Part shown: positions 31,984 to 41,945 of the stretch, one piece after another
How the letters are laid out: each line of letters opens with the position of its first letter
Position numbering within the stretch: position 1 is the stretch's first letter
NCBI GenBank assembly: GCA_016721925.1
Contig: JADKHE010000011.1
Location: forward strand, 620,001-684,000
Length of the DNA: 64,000 bases
Source of the DNA: Candidatus Skiveiella danica
GTDB lineage: Bacteria; Pseudomonadota; Gammaproteobacteria; Burkholderiales; Burkholderiaceae_C
Reading direction: 5' to 3'
Program-made: the position numbers and the translations under genes
Notes under the pieces: generated by a model
The model's database searches: none
What the model saw: the letters and a program-made list of their open reading frames with translations, nothing else
Told to the model about the DNA's origin: nothing

Positions 31984-33021
31984 TCAGTCCGCCACGGGCG
32001 TGCGGCCCAGCACCTCGCCCTCGTAGGCGTGCAGCGACGGCAGGCCGCCGGTGTGCAGGAACAGCACGCGCTCACCCGGCTTGAAGTAACCCTGGCGCGC
32101 CAGCCCGATCAGGCCGGCCATGATCTTGCCGGTGTAGACCGGGTCCAGCGGAATCGCCTCGGTGCGGGCCAGCAGCTGCACCGCCTCGACCATCTTCGCG
32201 TTCGGCACCGAGTATTTGGGCTGCCAGTAGCCGCCGACGCAGGTCACGTGCTCGGGCTTCAAAGTCAGGCCCAGGCCCAGCAGGTCGGCCACCGCCTGCG
32301 CCTCTTTCAGCACCAGCGGCTGTTGGTCGGCGGGGTCGCGGCTGACGCCGATGCCCACGATGGGAATGTGGATGTGGTTGCCCAGGAAGCCGGCCACCAG
32401 CCCGCCGTGCGTGCCGGAGCTGCCGGAGCCCACCACCAGGCGGTCGATTTGCACGCCCTGCTCGAACAGCTGCTGTTGCAGCTCCTGCGCGCAGGCCACG
32501 TAGCCCAGGCCGCCGATCGCATTGGAGCCACCGCCGGCAATGATGTAGCCCTTGCGGCCCTGGCTGGCCAGTTCGTCGGCCACCAGCTGCATCGCTGCCG
32601 CCATGTTGGAGCCGCCGGGCACCACGGTGATGGCCTCCACGCCCAGCAGGCGGAACATGAAGTGGTTGCCGCTGGCATCCTCGTGGAAGCTGCCGGGCAC
32701 GCGCTCCTCGATCACGAAGCGGCATTTGAGCCCTTCCTTGACGGCCGCGGCCAGCGTGATGCGGCAATGGTTGGACTGGGGCGCGCCACAGGTGATGAGG
32801 GTGTCCGCACCCTGGGCCAGCGCGTCGGCCACCAGGAACTCCAGCTTGCGCGTCTTGTTGCCGCCGGGGAACAGCCCCAGCATGTCGTCGCGCTTGATCC
32901 AGACCTCGGGGCCCTGCCCCCCGGGGCAACTGGCGGCCAGCGCGGCGGAAAAGCGCGGCAGGGGCTCCAGCGGGGTGACAAACGGCGTGTAGCGGCGGCG
33001 GGGAAAGCGTGAAAGGTCCAT
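31984..33021 (-). CDS. PLP-dependent D-cysteine desulfhydrase family protein
   Basis: A 345-residue tryptophan-synthase-beta-fold PLP enzyme. The N-terminus 'MDLSRFPRRRYTPFVTPLEP' and the Lys-containing 'LFPGGNKTRKLEFLVADALA' mark the D-cysteine desulfhydrase/ACC deaminase group; 'TCGAPQSNHCRITLAAAVKE' and 'SGSSGTHGGLVAGF' also fit. It would release pyruvate, ammonia and sulfide from D-cysteine, but L-cysteate sulfo-lyase (CuyA) is a close relative and cannot be excluded. It starts 10 bases after the end of the ABC binding-protein gene, suggesting uptake and breakdown of the same compound. Confidence 0.85.
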   Translation of the reverse strand: MDLSRFPRRRYTPFVTPLEPLPRFSAALAASCPGGQGPEVWIKRDDMLGLFPGGNKTRKLEFLVADALAQGADTLITCGAPQSNHCRITLAAAVKEGLKCRFVIEERVPGSFHEDASGNHFMFRLLGVEAITVVPGGSNMAAAMQLVADELASQGRKGYIIAGGGSNAIGGLGYVACAQELQQQLFEQGVQIDRLVVGSGSSGTHGGLVAGFLGNHIHIPIVGIGVSRDPADQQPLVLKEAQAVADLLGLGLTLKPEHVTCVGGYWQPKYSVPNAKMVEAVQLLARTEAIPLDPVYTGKIMAGLIGLARQGYFKPGERVLFLHTGGLPSLHAYEGEVLGRTPVAD

Positions 33022-33031
33022 GGCGGCGGAT

Positions 33032-34144
33032 TCAGTTCTTCAGCTTGCCGTCGCGCGTGACCATGGCGAGTTCGACGAACTTGCTGCCGTGGTTTTGTCC
33101 CGGACCGTAGTTCACCGTGAAACCGCCCAGGTCGTAGCGGCCCAGGCTCTGCATGGAGGCGACCAGCGAACGCGCATCGGCCTTCTTGCTGCGGCGCATG
33201 GCCTCGGTCAGCACCTTGGCGCCGATGCAGGCTTCCAGGTGGGTGCTGTTCATCGCCTGGGCCATGCCGGCCTCCTGCATCGCCTTGGCGCATTCGGCCA
33301 CGACCGGCAGCCGTGCTGTGGGGTTGGGCACCACCTGAGTGATCGATACGCCGGCGGCGGCCTCGCCCGCGGCCGTGATGTACTGCTGGGCGCCGACGAA
33401 CGACAGGCTGGAGGTCGGCACGAACGCGCCGCGCGCGGCGATCTGCTTCGAGATGTCGGCCGCCGGCCCGGACAGCACCGTGCTGATGATCACATCGGGC
33501 TTGAGCGCCATCAACTGGGCGATGTTGTTTGCATCGAGCTTGGCATTGCGCTGGATCGAAAATGCGGCCGGCGTCTTGCCTTGCTTCTTGAGGTAGTCGA
33601 CCACCACGGCCAGGTTCTGCTTGCCGACCTCGTCGTCGTAGTGGACGACGACCACCTGCTTGGCACCGACACCGGTCCAGAACGCCAGCATCTTCTCCAG
33701 CTCGTCGGCATAGGAGGCACGCACCGTGAACACCACCGGGGGCGCCTGGCGCACCGGGTTGGCGCCAGAGAACGGCGCAAAGAACAGCACGCCGGCCTTG
33801 TCAGCCTGCGGCATCGCATCCAGGCTCAGGGTGGCCGAGGCATAGCCGAACAGTGCGACGGCACCGTTGGCGGTCAGCAGCTTCTGGGTGTTGGCGCCCG
33901 CCGTCTTGCGGTCGTTGGCGTCGTCCAGCGTCACCAGCTCGATCGGCTTGCCGCCAACGCCGCCGCGGGCATTGACCGACTTGAACCAGGCCAGGGCACC
34001 GTCACGGATGTCCTTGCCGAAGGCGGCGTTGCTGCCGGTCAGCGGCGCGGACTGGCCGACGATCCAGGCATCCTGGGCCTGCGCCAGGGGCGCACCCGCC
34101 AGGCCCGCCAGAATGCCCACCCATTTCAAGAATTTCGTTTTCAT
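33032..34144 (-). CDS. ABC transporter substrate-binding protein (Leu/Ile/Val type)
   Basis: Periplasmic binding protein of 370 residues with a signal peptide ('MKTKFLKWVGILAGLAGAPL', cleavage after 'AQA'). The mature part begins 'DAWIVGQSAPLTGSNAAFGK', typical of the branched-chain amino acid/amide/urea binding group. The start at 34144 was chosen for the signal peptide. No permease or ATPase genes are adjacent. It is cotranscribed with the PLP desulfhydrase, so the ligand may be a sulfur-containing amino or sulfonic acid; this is inference. Confidence 0.88.
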   Translation of the reverse strand: MKTKFLKWVGILAGLAGAPLAQAQDAWIVGQSAPLTGSNAAFGKDIRDGALAWFKSVNARGGVGGKPIELVTLDDANDRKTAGANTQKLLTANGAVALFGYASATLSLDAMPQADKAGVLFFAPFSGANPVRQAPPVVFTVRASYADELEKMLAFWTGVGAKQVVVVHYDDEVGKQNLAVVVDYLKKQGKTPAAFSIQRNAKLDANNIAQLMALKPDVIISTVLSGPAADISKQIAARGAFVPTSSLSFVGAQQYITAAGEAAAGVSITQVVPNPTARLPVVAECAKAMQEAGMAQAMNSTHLEACIGAKVLTEAMRRSKKADARSLVASMQSLGRYDLGGFTVNYGPGQNHGSKFVELAMVTRDGKLKN

Positions 34145-34321
34145 CCCGTGCTCCGATTTTTGACCCGCCATCGTGACGGACTGTAACCGGCCGGTCAAGC
34201 AGGGTTACACCCGTCTGCCGGGCGGTTGGGTGTCGGCGATGGACGGGCGGGCCAGAACACCGTGTCACCTGCGCGGCCGCGCCCGATTGCCGACCGGCTG
34301 GGTTTTGGGTACGGTGGCACC

Positions 34322-35407
34322 ATGAGCACCACCATCCTCCAGATCCGCAAGGACCACCTGCCCACCACGCGCTGGCATGAACGCGCGGACGAACCCCTGG
34401 CCCCCGGCCAGGTTCGCGTGCGCATCGACTGCTTCGCGCTGACCTCCAACAACATCACCTACGCCGCGTTCGGCGAGGCGATGAACTATTGGCGCTTCTA
34501 CCCGAGCGGCGAGGAGGGGTGGGGCGTCATCCCGGTCTGGGGCTTTGCGACCGTGGTCGAGTCCACGCATCCCGAGGTGCCGGTCGGCGAACGGGTCTAC
34601 GGCTATTTCCCGATGGCCTCGCACACCGTGCTGACGCCGGTGCGCGTGAGTGCAGGGGGCTGGGCCGACGGCGCACCGCACCGCGCCGAACTGCACCCGG
34701 TCTACAACCAGCTCACGCGCTGCGCGACCGACCCGTTCTACACGCCGGACACCGAGGACGTGCAGGCGCTGCTGCGACCGCTGTTCATCACCTCCTGGCT
34801 GATCGACGACTTCCTGGCCGACAACGATTTCTTCGGTGCCCGCGTCATGCTGCTGTCCAGCGCGTCGAGCAAGACCGCCTACGGCACCGCCTTCCAGCTG
34901 GCGCAGCGCGAGGGCATCGAGGTGGTCGGGCTGACCTCGCCGGGCAACGTGGCGTTCTGTGAAAGCCTGGGCTGCTACGACCGCGTGCTGACCTACGACC
35001 AGCTCGACGCCATCGATGCCGAAGCGGCCTGCGTGTATGTGGACTTTGCCGGCAACAGCGACCTGCGCCGCGCCATTCACACCCGGTTCGTGAACCTGAA
35101 GCACAGCAGTTCCATCGGCGGCACGCACGTCGAGCACCTGGGCGCCGCGAAAGACCTGCCTGGCCCGCGCGCCACGCTGTTCTTTGCACCGGCCCAGATC
35201 AAGAAACGGGCGGCCGAATGGGGCCCGGCAGGGCTGAACCAGCGCCTGGTCGCGGCCTGGCAAGCTTTTTCAAAGGCGGTGGCGCAGCCCGGCACGCCCT
35301 GGCTTGTGACGCAGACCCACCATGGACGCGCGGCCGTGGAGGCCGCCTATGGCCAGGTGCTGTCGGGCCGTGGCGACCCGCGCCTGGGGCACATGCTGCA
35401 GGTCTAG
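34322..35407 (+). CDS. DUF2855 family protein
   Basis: A 361-residue protein starting 'MSTTILQIRKDHLPTTRWHE' with an alcohol-dehydrogenase-like layout: an N-terminal GroES-like part ('APGQVRVRIDCFALTSNNIT', 'VWGFATVVESTHPEVPVGER') and a Rossmann-like part ('VMLLSSASSKTAYGTAFQLA'). The zinc ligands of true alcohol dehydrogenases are not evident. DUF2855 has no established function. It is a single gene with no obvious partners. Confidence 0.85.
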   Translation: MSTTILQIRKDHLPTTRWHERADEPLAPGQVRVRIDCFALTSNNITYAAFGEAMNYWRFYPSGEEGWGVIPVWGFATVVESTHPEVPVGERVYGYFPMASHTVLTPVRVSAGGWADGAPHRAELHPVYNQLTRCATDPFYTPDTEDVQALLRPLFITSWLIDDFLADNDFFGARVMLLSSASSKTAYGTAFQLAQREGIEVVGLTSPGNVAFCESLGCYDRVLTYDQLDAIDAEAACVYVDFAGNSDLRRAIHTRFVNLKHSSSIGGTHVEHLGAAKDLPGPRATLFFAPAQIKKRAAEWGPAGLNQRLVAAWQAFSKAVAQPGTPWLVTQTHHGRAAVEAAYGQVLSGRGDPRLGHMLQV

Positions 35408-35445
35408 GCCGTCGAACAGCCTGACCTGCGAGTGCGGCCCGTGGG

Positions 35446-35640
35446 TCAGATGCCTTTGTAGCAAATCCGTTCGTAGGTGATCGTGCCGTCCGGCTGCTTG
35501 ACTGCCATGGTGTAGCACTTCAGACCCTTGCCAACGCTCTGGGCGCCTTCGCGGGCCATGGCCGTGGCGGGTGCCAGCGCGCCGACGACGGTGATGAGGG
35601 TGGTGGCCAGCAGGGCGCGGGAGGTGAGGGACTTGAACAT
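35446..35640 (-). CDS. Small exported protein
   Basis: A 64-residue protein with a GGAGC site before its ATG at 35640, a signal peptide ('SRALLATTLITVVGALAPAT', cleavage near 'AMA') and a ~36-residue mature part with two cysteines ('KCYTMAVKQ', 'YERICYKG') that could form a disulfide. I do not recognise it. It could be a stress or envelope peptide. Confidence 0.65.
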   Translation of the reverse strand: MFKSLTSRALLATTLITVVGALAPATAMAREGAQSVGKGLKCYTMAVKQPDGTITYERICYKGI

Positions 35641-35918
35641 GGCGGGGCTCCTTGAAAGTATGAAAGGGATCGAACGTCGCCACCGCAAGCGGCAGGTGAC
35701 GACTTCTTCATTGCAGGAGCCATGCCAGGCAAAAAGTTCAATCAAATCAACGGGTTGTGTTTTTCTTGGGGCTCTGGCCACGGGGCATTCGGGGCTTCTG
35801 CCGCAACGGGTGGGGGATTTCGCCCACATGGCGCAGGAGCCCGGGCTGAAAGCCTTTTCAGCTGTCGCCTCGGGTGGCCCCGGCCACGCACCGGGTCGGC
35901 CTTGACTGCGATACTTGC

Positions 35919-36851
35919 ATGATGACCTCGCCTCTGCCCCTGCTTCCTCCCGATATCACTGTCTTCGAGCGCGGCTGGCTCTCGTCGAACAACATCCTGA
36001 TCCGCGGCGCGCAGTCCACGGCGCTGATCGACAGCGGCTATGCCACGCACGCGGCGCAGACTGTCGCGCTGGTTCGCGCGGCGCTAGGCGACCGGCCGCT
36101 CGACCTGCTGGTCAACACCCACCTGCACAGCGACCATTGCGGCGGCAACGCGGCGCTGCAGGCCGCCTGGCCGGCCGTGCGGACTTCGATTCCACCGGGC
36201 CTCGCCGAACACGTGCGTAACTGGGACCCGGTGGCGCTCACCTACGCGCCCACCGGACAGAGCTGCCCGCCGTTTCGCTACGAGGCGCTGTTGCAGCCCG
36301 GCAGCGGCATCCGGCTCGGCGACCGTCAGTGGCAGATCCACGCAGCCCCTGGGCACGACACCCATTCGGTGATCCTGTTCGAGGCTGCCGAGCGCATCCT
36401 GGTCTCGGCCGACGCGCTGTGGGAGCGCGGCTTCGGCGTGGTGTTCCCCGAGCTCGAAGGCGACGACGCGTTCGACGAACTGGGCGAGACGCTCGACCTG
36501 ATCGAATCGCTGGCCCCCGCCACCGTGATCCCGGGGCACGGCGCGGTCTTCACCGAGGTGGACAAAGCCATCGCCATTGCGCGCGAGCGCCTGAACGGCT
36601 TTCTGGCGAACCCGGCCAAGCACACCCGGCACGCGGCCAAGGTGCTGCTGAAGTTCAAGCTTCTGGAGGTGCAGAGCCTACCGTATGCCGCCTTCATTGC
36701 CTGGGTGCAGGCCACACCGTACTTCCGCATGATGTTTGATCGGCATCTTTCCGGGCCGGATTTTGGGCAGTGGATCGACGAGCTGGTTGCCGAACTGGTA
36801 CGCAGCGGCGCGGCGATCCGCGAGGGGTTGGTGATCCGCAACGCGGGGTGA
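35919..36851 (+). CDS. MBL-fold metallo-hydrolase
   Basis: A 310-residue metallo-beta-lactamase-fold enzyme with the metal-binding 'NTHLHSDHCGG' (HxHxDH), a later His in 'AAPGHDTHSVILF', an Asp in 'LVSADALWERG' and a final His in 'VIPGHGAVF'. The C-terminal ~90 residues are helical. Two ATGs in tandem (35919 and 35922) are possible starts. The substrate is unknown; glyoxalase II-like, lactonase or sulfur-dioxygenase roles are all possible. It is a stand-alone gene. Confidence 0.88.
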   Translation: MMTSPLPLLPPDITVFERGWLSSNNILIRGAQSTALIDSGYATHAAQTVALVRAALGDRPLDLLVNTHLHSDHCGGNAALQAAWPAVRTSIPPGLAEHVRNWDPVALTYAPTGQSCPPFRYEALLQPGSGIRLGDRQWQIHAAPGHDTHSVILFEAAERILVSADALWERGFGVVFPELEGDDAFDELGETLDLIESLAPATVIPGHGAVFTEVDKAIAIARERLNGFLANPAKHTRHAAKVLLKFKLLEVQSLPYAAFIAWVQATPYFRMMFDRHLSGPDFGQWIDELVAELVRSGAAIREGLVIRNAG

Positions 36852-36912
36852 GAGCTTGCGCACCCTATGACAAGGGCGCCCGCCAGCGCCATCGTCATGG
36901 CGTTGCAGCGTT

Positions 36913-36971
36913 TTTCAGATCAAAGCAGCCTGATCCCAGCGCCGTTTGGCCATGAGAAGCTATGAATTCAG
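36913..36971 (-). repeat. Dispersed repeat copy 9, downstream of the MBL gene
   Basis: Minus-strand core CATAGCTTCTCATGGCC followed by AAACGGCGCTGGG. It is the most diverged intergenic copy apart from copy 6. It lies between the convergent MBL and small-lipoprotein genes. Confidence 0.65.
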
Positions 36972-37068
36972 GACTGACCGACGAACCGCAGGGCGCCTCA
37001 TGCCGGGCCTTGACCTGCAATCGTGACGCATGCTGCCGCGGCGTCCGGCGGTCAGCGCCTGCCAGGCC

Positions 37069-37215
37069 TCATTGACCGGCTTTCGAATACATCTCGATCT
37101 GGCATTGCATGGATCCATGGCCGTACTTGGCGCAATCGGATGGGCCGGCGACAGGAGGGGTTGACGCACACGCCGCGAGGGTGAGCAGCAGGGCGGCGCT
37201 GAGCAGTCTGATCAT
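37069..37215 (-). CDS. Small lipoprotein
   Basis: A 48-residue protein with a good AAGGAGC site, signal sequence 'MIRLLSAALLLTLAAC' with lipobox LAAC (Cys16), and a short mature part containing two more cysteines ('SDCAKYGHGSMQCQIEM'). No family recognised. The ~220-base gap between it and the malate synthase gene shows nothing else I can support. Confidence 0.65.
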   Translation of the reverse strand: MIRLLSAALLLTLAACASTPPVAGPSDCAKYGHGSMQCQIEMYSKAGQ

Positions 37216-37438
37216 GTTCGCTCCTTCCGTGCCGTAGAAGCCGGCGACGAACCGGCAGGGGTTCGACTTGATTCTAAGTCTGCAATTCCAGCCATTCGTC
37301 AGGAATGGCTTCCCAAGGCGGGCGTGAAGCGGCCTGACGGAAACCATGACAGCAGCGGTGCGGTCGCCGCGTGCGGACGGCGACCGAACCCATGGCAAAC
37401 CGCGCAGGCGACCGGCCGGCGCGGGGTGAGCCGCGCCC

Positions 37439-39649
37439 TCAGGCCCCCGCCTTCACCTTCAACCGCCACGCATGCAGCAGCGGCTCGGTGTAGCCGCTGG
37501 GCTGGGCCAGGCCCTTGAAGACCAGGTCGCTGGCGGCCTGGAAGGCGGCGCCGTCGGGGTTGGCGGCCATCGGCTTGTAGAGCGGATCGCCGGCGTTCTG
37601 CTTGTCCACCACCTTGGCCATGCGCTTGAGCGTGGACTTGACCTGCGCCTTGGTCACCACGCCGTGCTGGATCCAGTTGGCCATGTGCTGGCTGCTGATG
37701 CGCAGCGTCGCGCGGTCTTCCATCAGGCCCACGTTGTGGATGTCGGGCACCTTGGAGCAGCCCACGCCCTGGTCCACCCAGCGCACCACATAGCCCAGGA
37801 TGCCCTGGGCGTTGTTGTCCAGCTCCTGCTGCTTTTCGGCGTCCGTCCACTTCGGCGTCTTGACCACGGGGATGGTCAGCAGGCCGGTCAGGATGGCGTC
37901 GCGCTCGGCGTCCACGTCGGTCTTTTCCAGCTCCTTCTGCACCTTGAACACGTCCACCTGGTGGTAGTGCAGCGCGTGCAGCGTGGCGGCGGTGGGGCTG
38001 GGCACCCAGGCGGTGTTGGCGCCGGCCTTGGGGTGGCCGATCTTGATCTTCAGCATGTCGGCCATCAGGTCGGGCATGGCCCACATGCCCTTGCCGATCT
38101 GGGCCTTGCCGCGCAGGCCGCATTCCAGGCCCACCAGCACGTTGCTCTTCTCATAGGCCTGGATCCAGGCGCTGGACTTCATGTCGCCTTTGCGCATCAT
38201 CGGCCCTGCGTGCATGGCAGTGTGCATCTCGTCGCCGGTGCGGTCCAGGAAGCCAGTGTTGATAAAGGCCACGCGGCTCTTCGCGGCGGCGATGCAGGCC
38301 TTCAGGTTGACGCTGGTGCGGCGCTCCTCGTCCATGATGCCGAGCTTGACGGTGCTGTCGGGCAGGCCCAGCACCTGCTCCACGCGGCTGAACAGCTCGC
38401 AGGCAAAGGCCACCTCGGCCGGACCGTGCATCTTGGGCTTGACGATGTAGACGCTGCCCCGGCGGGTGTTGCGGATGCCGTTGATCCCATGGCCCTGCAG
38501 GTCGTGCAGTGCGATGGTGGTGGTGATCACCGCGTCCAGGATGCCTTCAGGGATCTCGCGCACGGTGCCCTGGGCGTCGGTCCAGAGGATGGCCGGGTTG
38601 GTCATCAGGTGGCCCACATTGCGCACGAACAGCAGCGAGCGGCCGTGCAGGGCCACGTCCTCGCCGCGCGGGCCGGTGTACTGGCGGTCGGGGTTCAGGC
38701 CGCGCTTGAAGGTCTTGCCGCCCTTGCTGACGTCTTCGGTCAGCGTGCCTTTCAGGATGCCCAGCCAGTTGCCGTAGGCCAGCACCTTGTCGTCGGCATC
38801 GACCACGGCCACGGAGTCTTCCAGGTCCAGGATGGTGGACAGGGCCGACTCCAGCACCAGGTCGGCGACGCCGGCCGGATCGGTCTTGCCGATGGGGTGC
38901 GTCTTGTTGATGATGATGTCCATGTGCAGGCCGTGGTGCGACAGCAGCACCGACGACGGCGCGCCCATCTCGCCCTGGAAGCCGACGAACTGGGCCGGGT
39001 TCTTCAGGCCCACCATCTGGCCGTTTTTCAGGGTGACGGCCAGCTGGTTGTCCACCACCGCGTAACCGGTGGAGTCCAGGTGCGAGCCCTTCTTCAGCGG
39101 CACGCAGCGGTCCAGCACATGGCGCGCGTATTCGATGACCTTGGCGCCGCGCTTCTCGTTGTAGCCGGGGCCTTTCTCGCAGCCGTCGGCCTCGGAGATG
39201 GCGTCGGTGCCGTACAGCGCGTCATACAGGCTGCCCCAGCGGGCGTTGGCGGCGTTCAGTGCGTAGCGGGCGTTGGTGATCGGCACCACCAGCTGCGGGC
39301 CGGCCTGCAGGGCCAGCTCGGCATCGACGTTCTTCGTGGTGGCCTTGACCTTCTCGGGCACCGGCACCAGGTAGCCGATCTTCTCCAGGAACTTGCGAAA
39401 GGCCTTCATGCCGCGGGTGCCGGCGATCGGGCCGGGGTTGGCCTTGTGCCAGGCGTCCAGTTCGGTCTGCAGGCGGTCTCGCTCCGCGAGCAGGGCGATG
39501 TTCTTCGGGGCCAGGTCGGCCACGATGGCGTCGAAGCCTTTCCAGAAGGTGGCGCTGTCGACGCCGGTGCCGGGCAGGACCTGGGTTTCGATGAACTGGT
39601 GCAGCTCGGTGGCGACTTGCAGGCGGTGAGCGGGGGTGCGTTCGGTCAT
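37439..39649 (-). CDS. glcB: Malate synthase G
   Basis: A 736-residue glyoxylate-cycle enzyme that condenses glyoxylate and acetyl-CoA to malate. Length and blocks fit isoform G: 'LRTELDAWH'-type N-terminus, 'NARYALNAANARWGSLYDAL', 'DLEDSVAVVDADDKVLAYGN', 'RNTRRGSVYIVKPKMHGPAE' and 'GIMDEERRTSVNLKACI'. The start 'MTERTPAHRLQVATELHQF' (39649) was chosen by family alignment from memory; the frame continues upstream without conserved sequence. A HAD dehalogenase gene ends 46 bases before it; the pair suggests use of two-carbon acids. Confidence 0.95.
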   Translation of the reverse strand: MTERTPAHRLQVATELHQFIETQVLPGTGVDSATFWKGFDAIVADLAPKNIALLAERDRLQTELDAWHKANPGPIAGTRGMKAFRKFLEKIGYLVPVPEKVKATTKNVDAELALQAGPQLVVPITNARYALNAANARWGSLYDALYGTDAISEADGCEKGPGYNEKRGAKVIEYARHVLDRCVPLKKGSHLDSTGYAVVDNQLAVTLKNGQMVGLKNPAQFVGFQGEMGAPSSVLLSHHGLHMDIIINKTHPIGKTDPAGVADLVLESALSTILDLEDSVAVVDADDKVLAYGNWLGILKGTLTEDVSKGGKTFKRGLNPDRQYTGPRGEDVALHGRSLLFVRNVGHLMTNPAILWTDAQGTVREIPEGILDAVITTTIALHDLQGHGINGIRNTRRGSVYIVKPKMHGPAEVAFACELFSRVEQVLGLPDSTVKLGIMDEERRTSVNLKACIAAAKSRVAFINTGFLDRTGDEMHTAMHAGPMMRKGDMKSSAWIQAYEKSNVLVGLECGLRGKAQIGKGMWAMPDLMADMLKIKIGHPKAGANTAWVPSPTAATLHALHYHQVDVFKVQKELEKTDVDAERDAILTGLLTIPVVKTPKWTDAEKQQELDNNAQGILGYVVRWVDQGVGCSKVPDIHNVGLMEDRATLRISSQHMANWIQHGVVTKAQVKSTLKRMAKVVDKQNAGDPLYKPMAANPDGAAFQAASDLVFKGLAQPSGYTEPLLHAWRLKVKAGA

Positions 39650-39695
39650 GGTGCGAAACCTCGGAAAGAATGGAAAGAAAAGGTCTGACGGGCCG

Positions 39696-40463
39696 TCAGG
39701 CCGGGAAAAAATCAAGCACGGCGCCCAGCGTGGAGGCCGTTCGTGTGGGCTGGGTGCCAAGCTCCTCGAACGGCAGGCCGGCGCGGTTGACCCACAGCGT
39801 GGTGTAGCCGTACCAGGCGGCGCCCAGCGCATCCCAGCTGTTGCAGCTGACGAAGACGATTTTCTCAGGGGGCGCGCCGATGGCATGCACGCCGAGCGCG
39901 TAGGCCTCGGGATGGGTCTTGTAGTGGCGCACCCGGTCCACGCTGATGACGTGGTCGAGCAGGTCCGCCAGCCCCGCGTTGCGCACCACGGCGCCCAGCA
40001 TCTCGGGGTCGCCATTGCTCAGGATGCCGGTGGGAATGCCGCGCGCCTTCAGGGCCGTCAGCACCTCGCGTGCATCGCCGAAGGCGTCCAACTTGCGGTA
40101 TTGGGCCATCAACTGGTCAACATTCGAATCCATTTCAGCCTTCCCCAGCGTCGCTGGGTCATTTCCTGCTATCTTTTTGATGGCATAGACCAATGCGGCC
40201 CGCGTCAGTTCGCCGAAGGGCCGATAGAAGGGCGGGCTGATGTCGGGCGTGCCCAGTTGGCCGTAGCGCCGGCTCGTGGTCACCAGTCGTGTGTATTCGA
40301 TCTGCTTGTCGCGCCAGAGCAGGCTCAGCGCCTGCCCTCGGCCGGGAAAAAGCTGTTCGGCCAGTTGCGCCACGCTGTACACATCGAACAAGGTGCCGTA
40401 GGCGTCGAACAGCACGGCGCGCGGTGCCGGTGCGTCGTGACGGGGCGCATGGGGTTTGTCCAT
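39696..40463 (-). CDS. Haloacid dehalogenase, type II (HAD superfamily)
   Basis: A 255-residue enzyme with the HAD motif I 'LFDAYGTLFDVYSV' (nucleophile Asp), motif II 'GILSNGDPEML', the type II dehalogenase signature 'YKTHPEAYALGVHAIG' and motif III 'VSCNSWDALGAAWYGY'. Type II enzymes convert L-2-haloacids to D-2-hydroxyacids; haloacetate gives glycolate, which would link to malate synthase encoded next. Residues encoded by about 40122-40189, in the cap region, come from a dispersed repeat ('IAGNDPATLG'). Confidence 0.9.
   Translation of the reverse strand: MDKPHAPRHDAPAPRAVLFDAYGTLFDVYSVAQLAEQLFPGRGQALSLLWRDKQIEYTRLVTTSRRYGQLGTPDISPPFYRPFGELTRAALVYAIKKIAGNDPATLGKAEMDSNVDQLMAQYRKLDAFGDAREVLTALKARGIPTGILSNGDPEMLGAVVRNAGLADLLDHVISVDRVRHYKTHPEAYALGVHAIGAPPEKIVFVSCNSWDALGAAWYGYTTLWVNRAGLPFEELGTQPTRTASTLGAVLDFFPA
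40122..40189 (-). repeat. Dispersed repeat copy 5, in frame inside the HAD gene
   Basis: Minus-strand core GATAGCAGGAAATGACC followed by CAGCGACGCTGGGG. It is in the sense direction of the HAD gene and encodes 'IAGNDPATLG', in the same frame as the leuS, rpoN and acyl-CoA dehydrogenase copies. Confidence 0.85.
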
Positions 40464-40535
40464 GCCCGCACTGTATTCGAAACCTCGTTGCCTATTGATG
40501 CAGTCGATAGTGGTTTATCCGTGACAAGAATAAAC

Positions 40536-41936
<1,401 letters not shown>

Positions 41937-41945
41937 GGGGCGTCC

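Noticed and set aside
37472..39688. Long plus-strand frame opposite malate synthase, and similar long frames opposite proA/gshA, the CoA-transferase and argS
   Set aside because: All are antisense shadows of recognised genes, as expected at this GC content.
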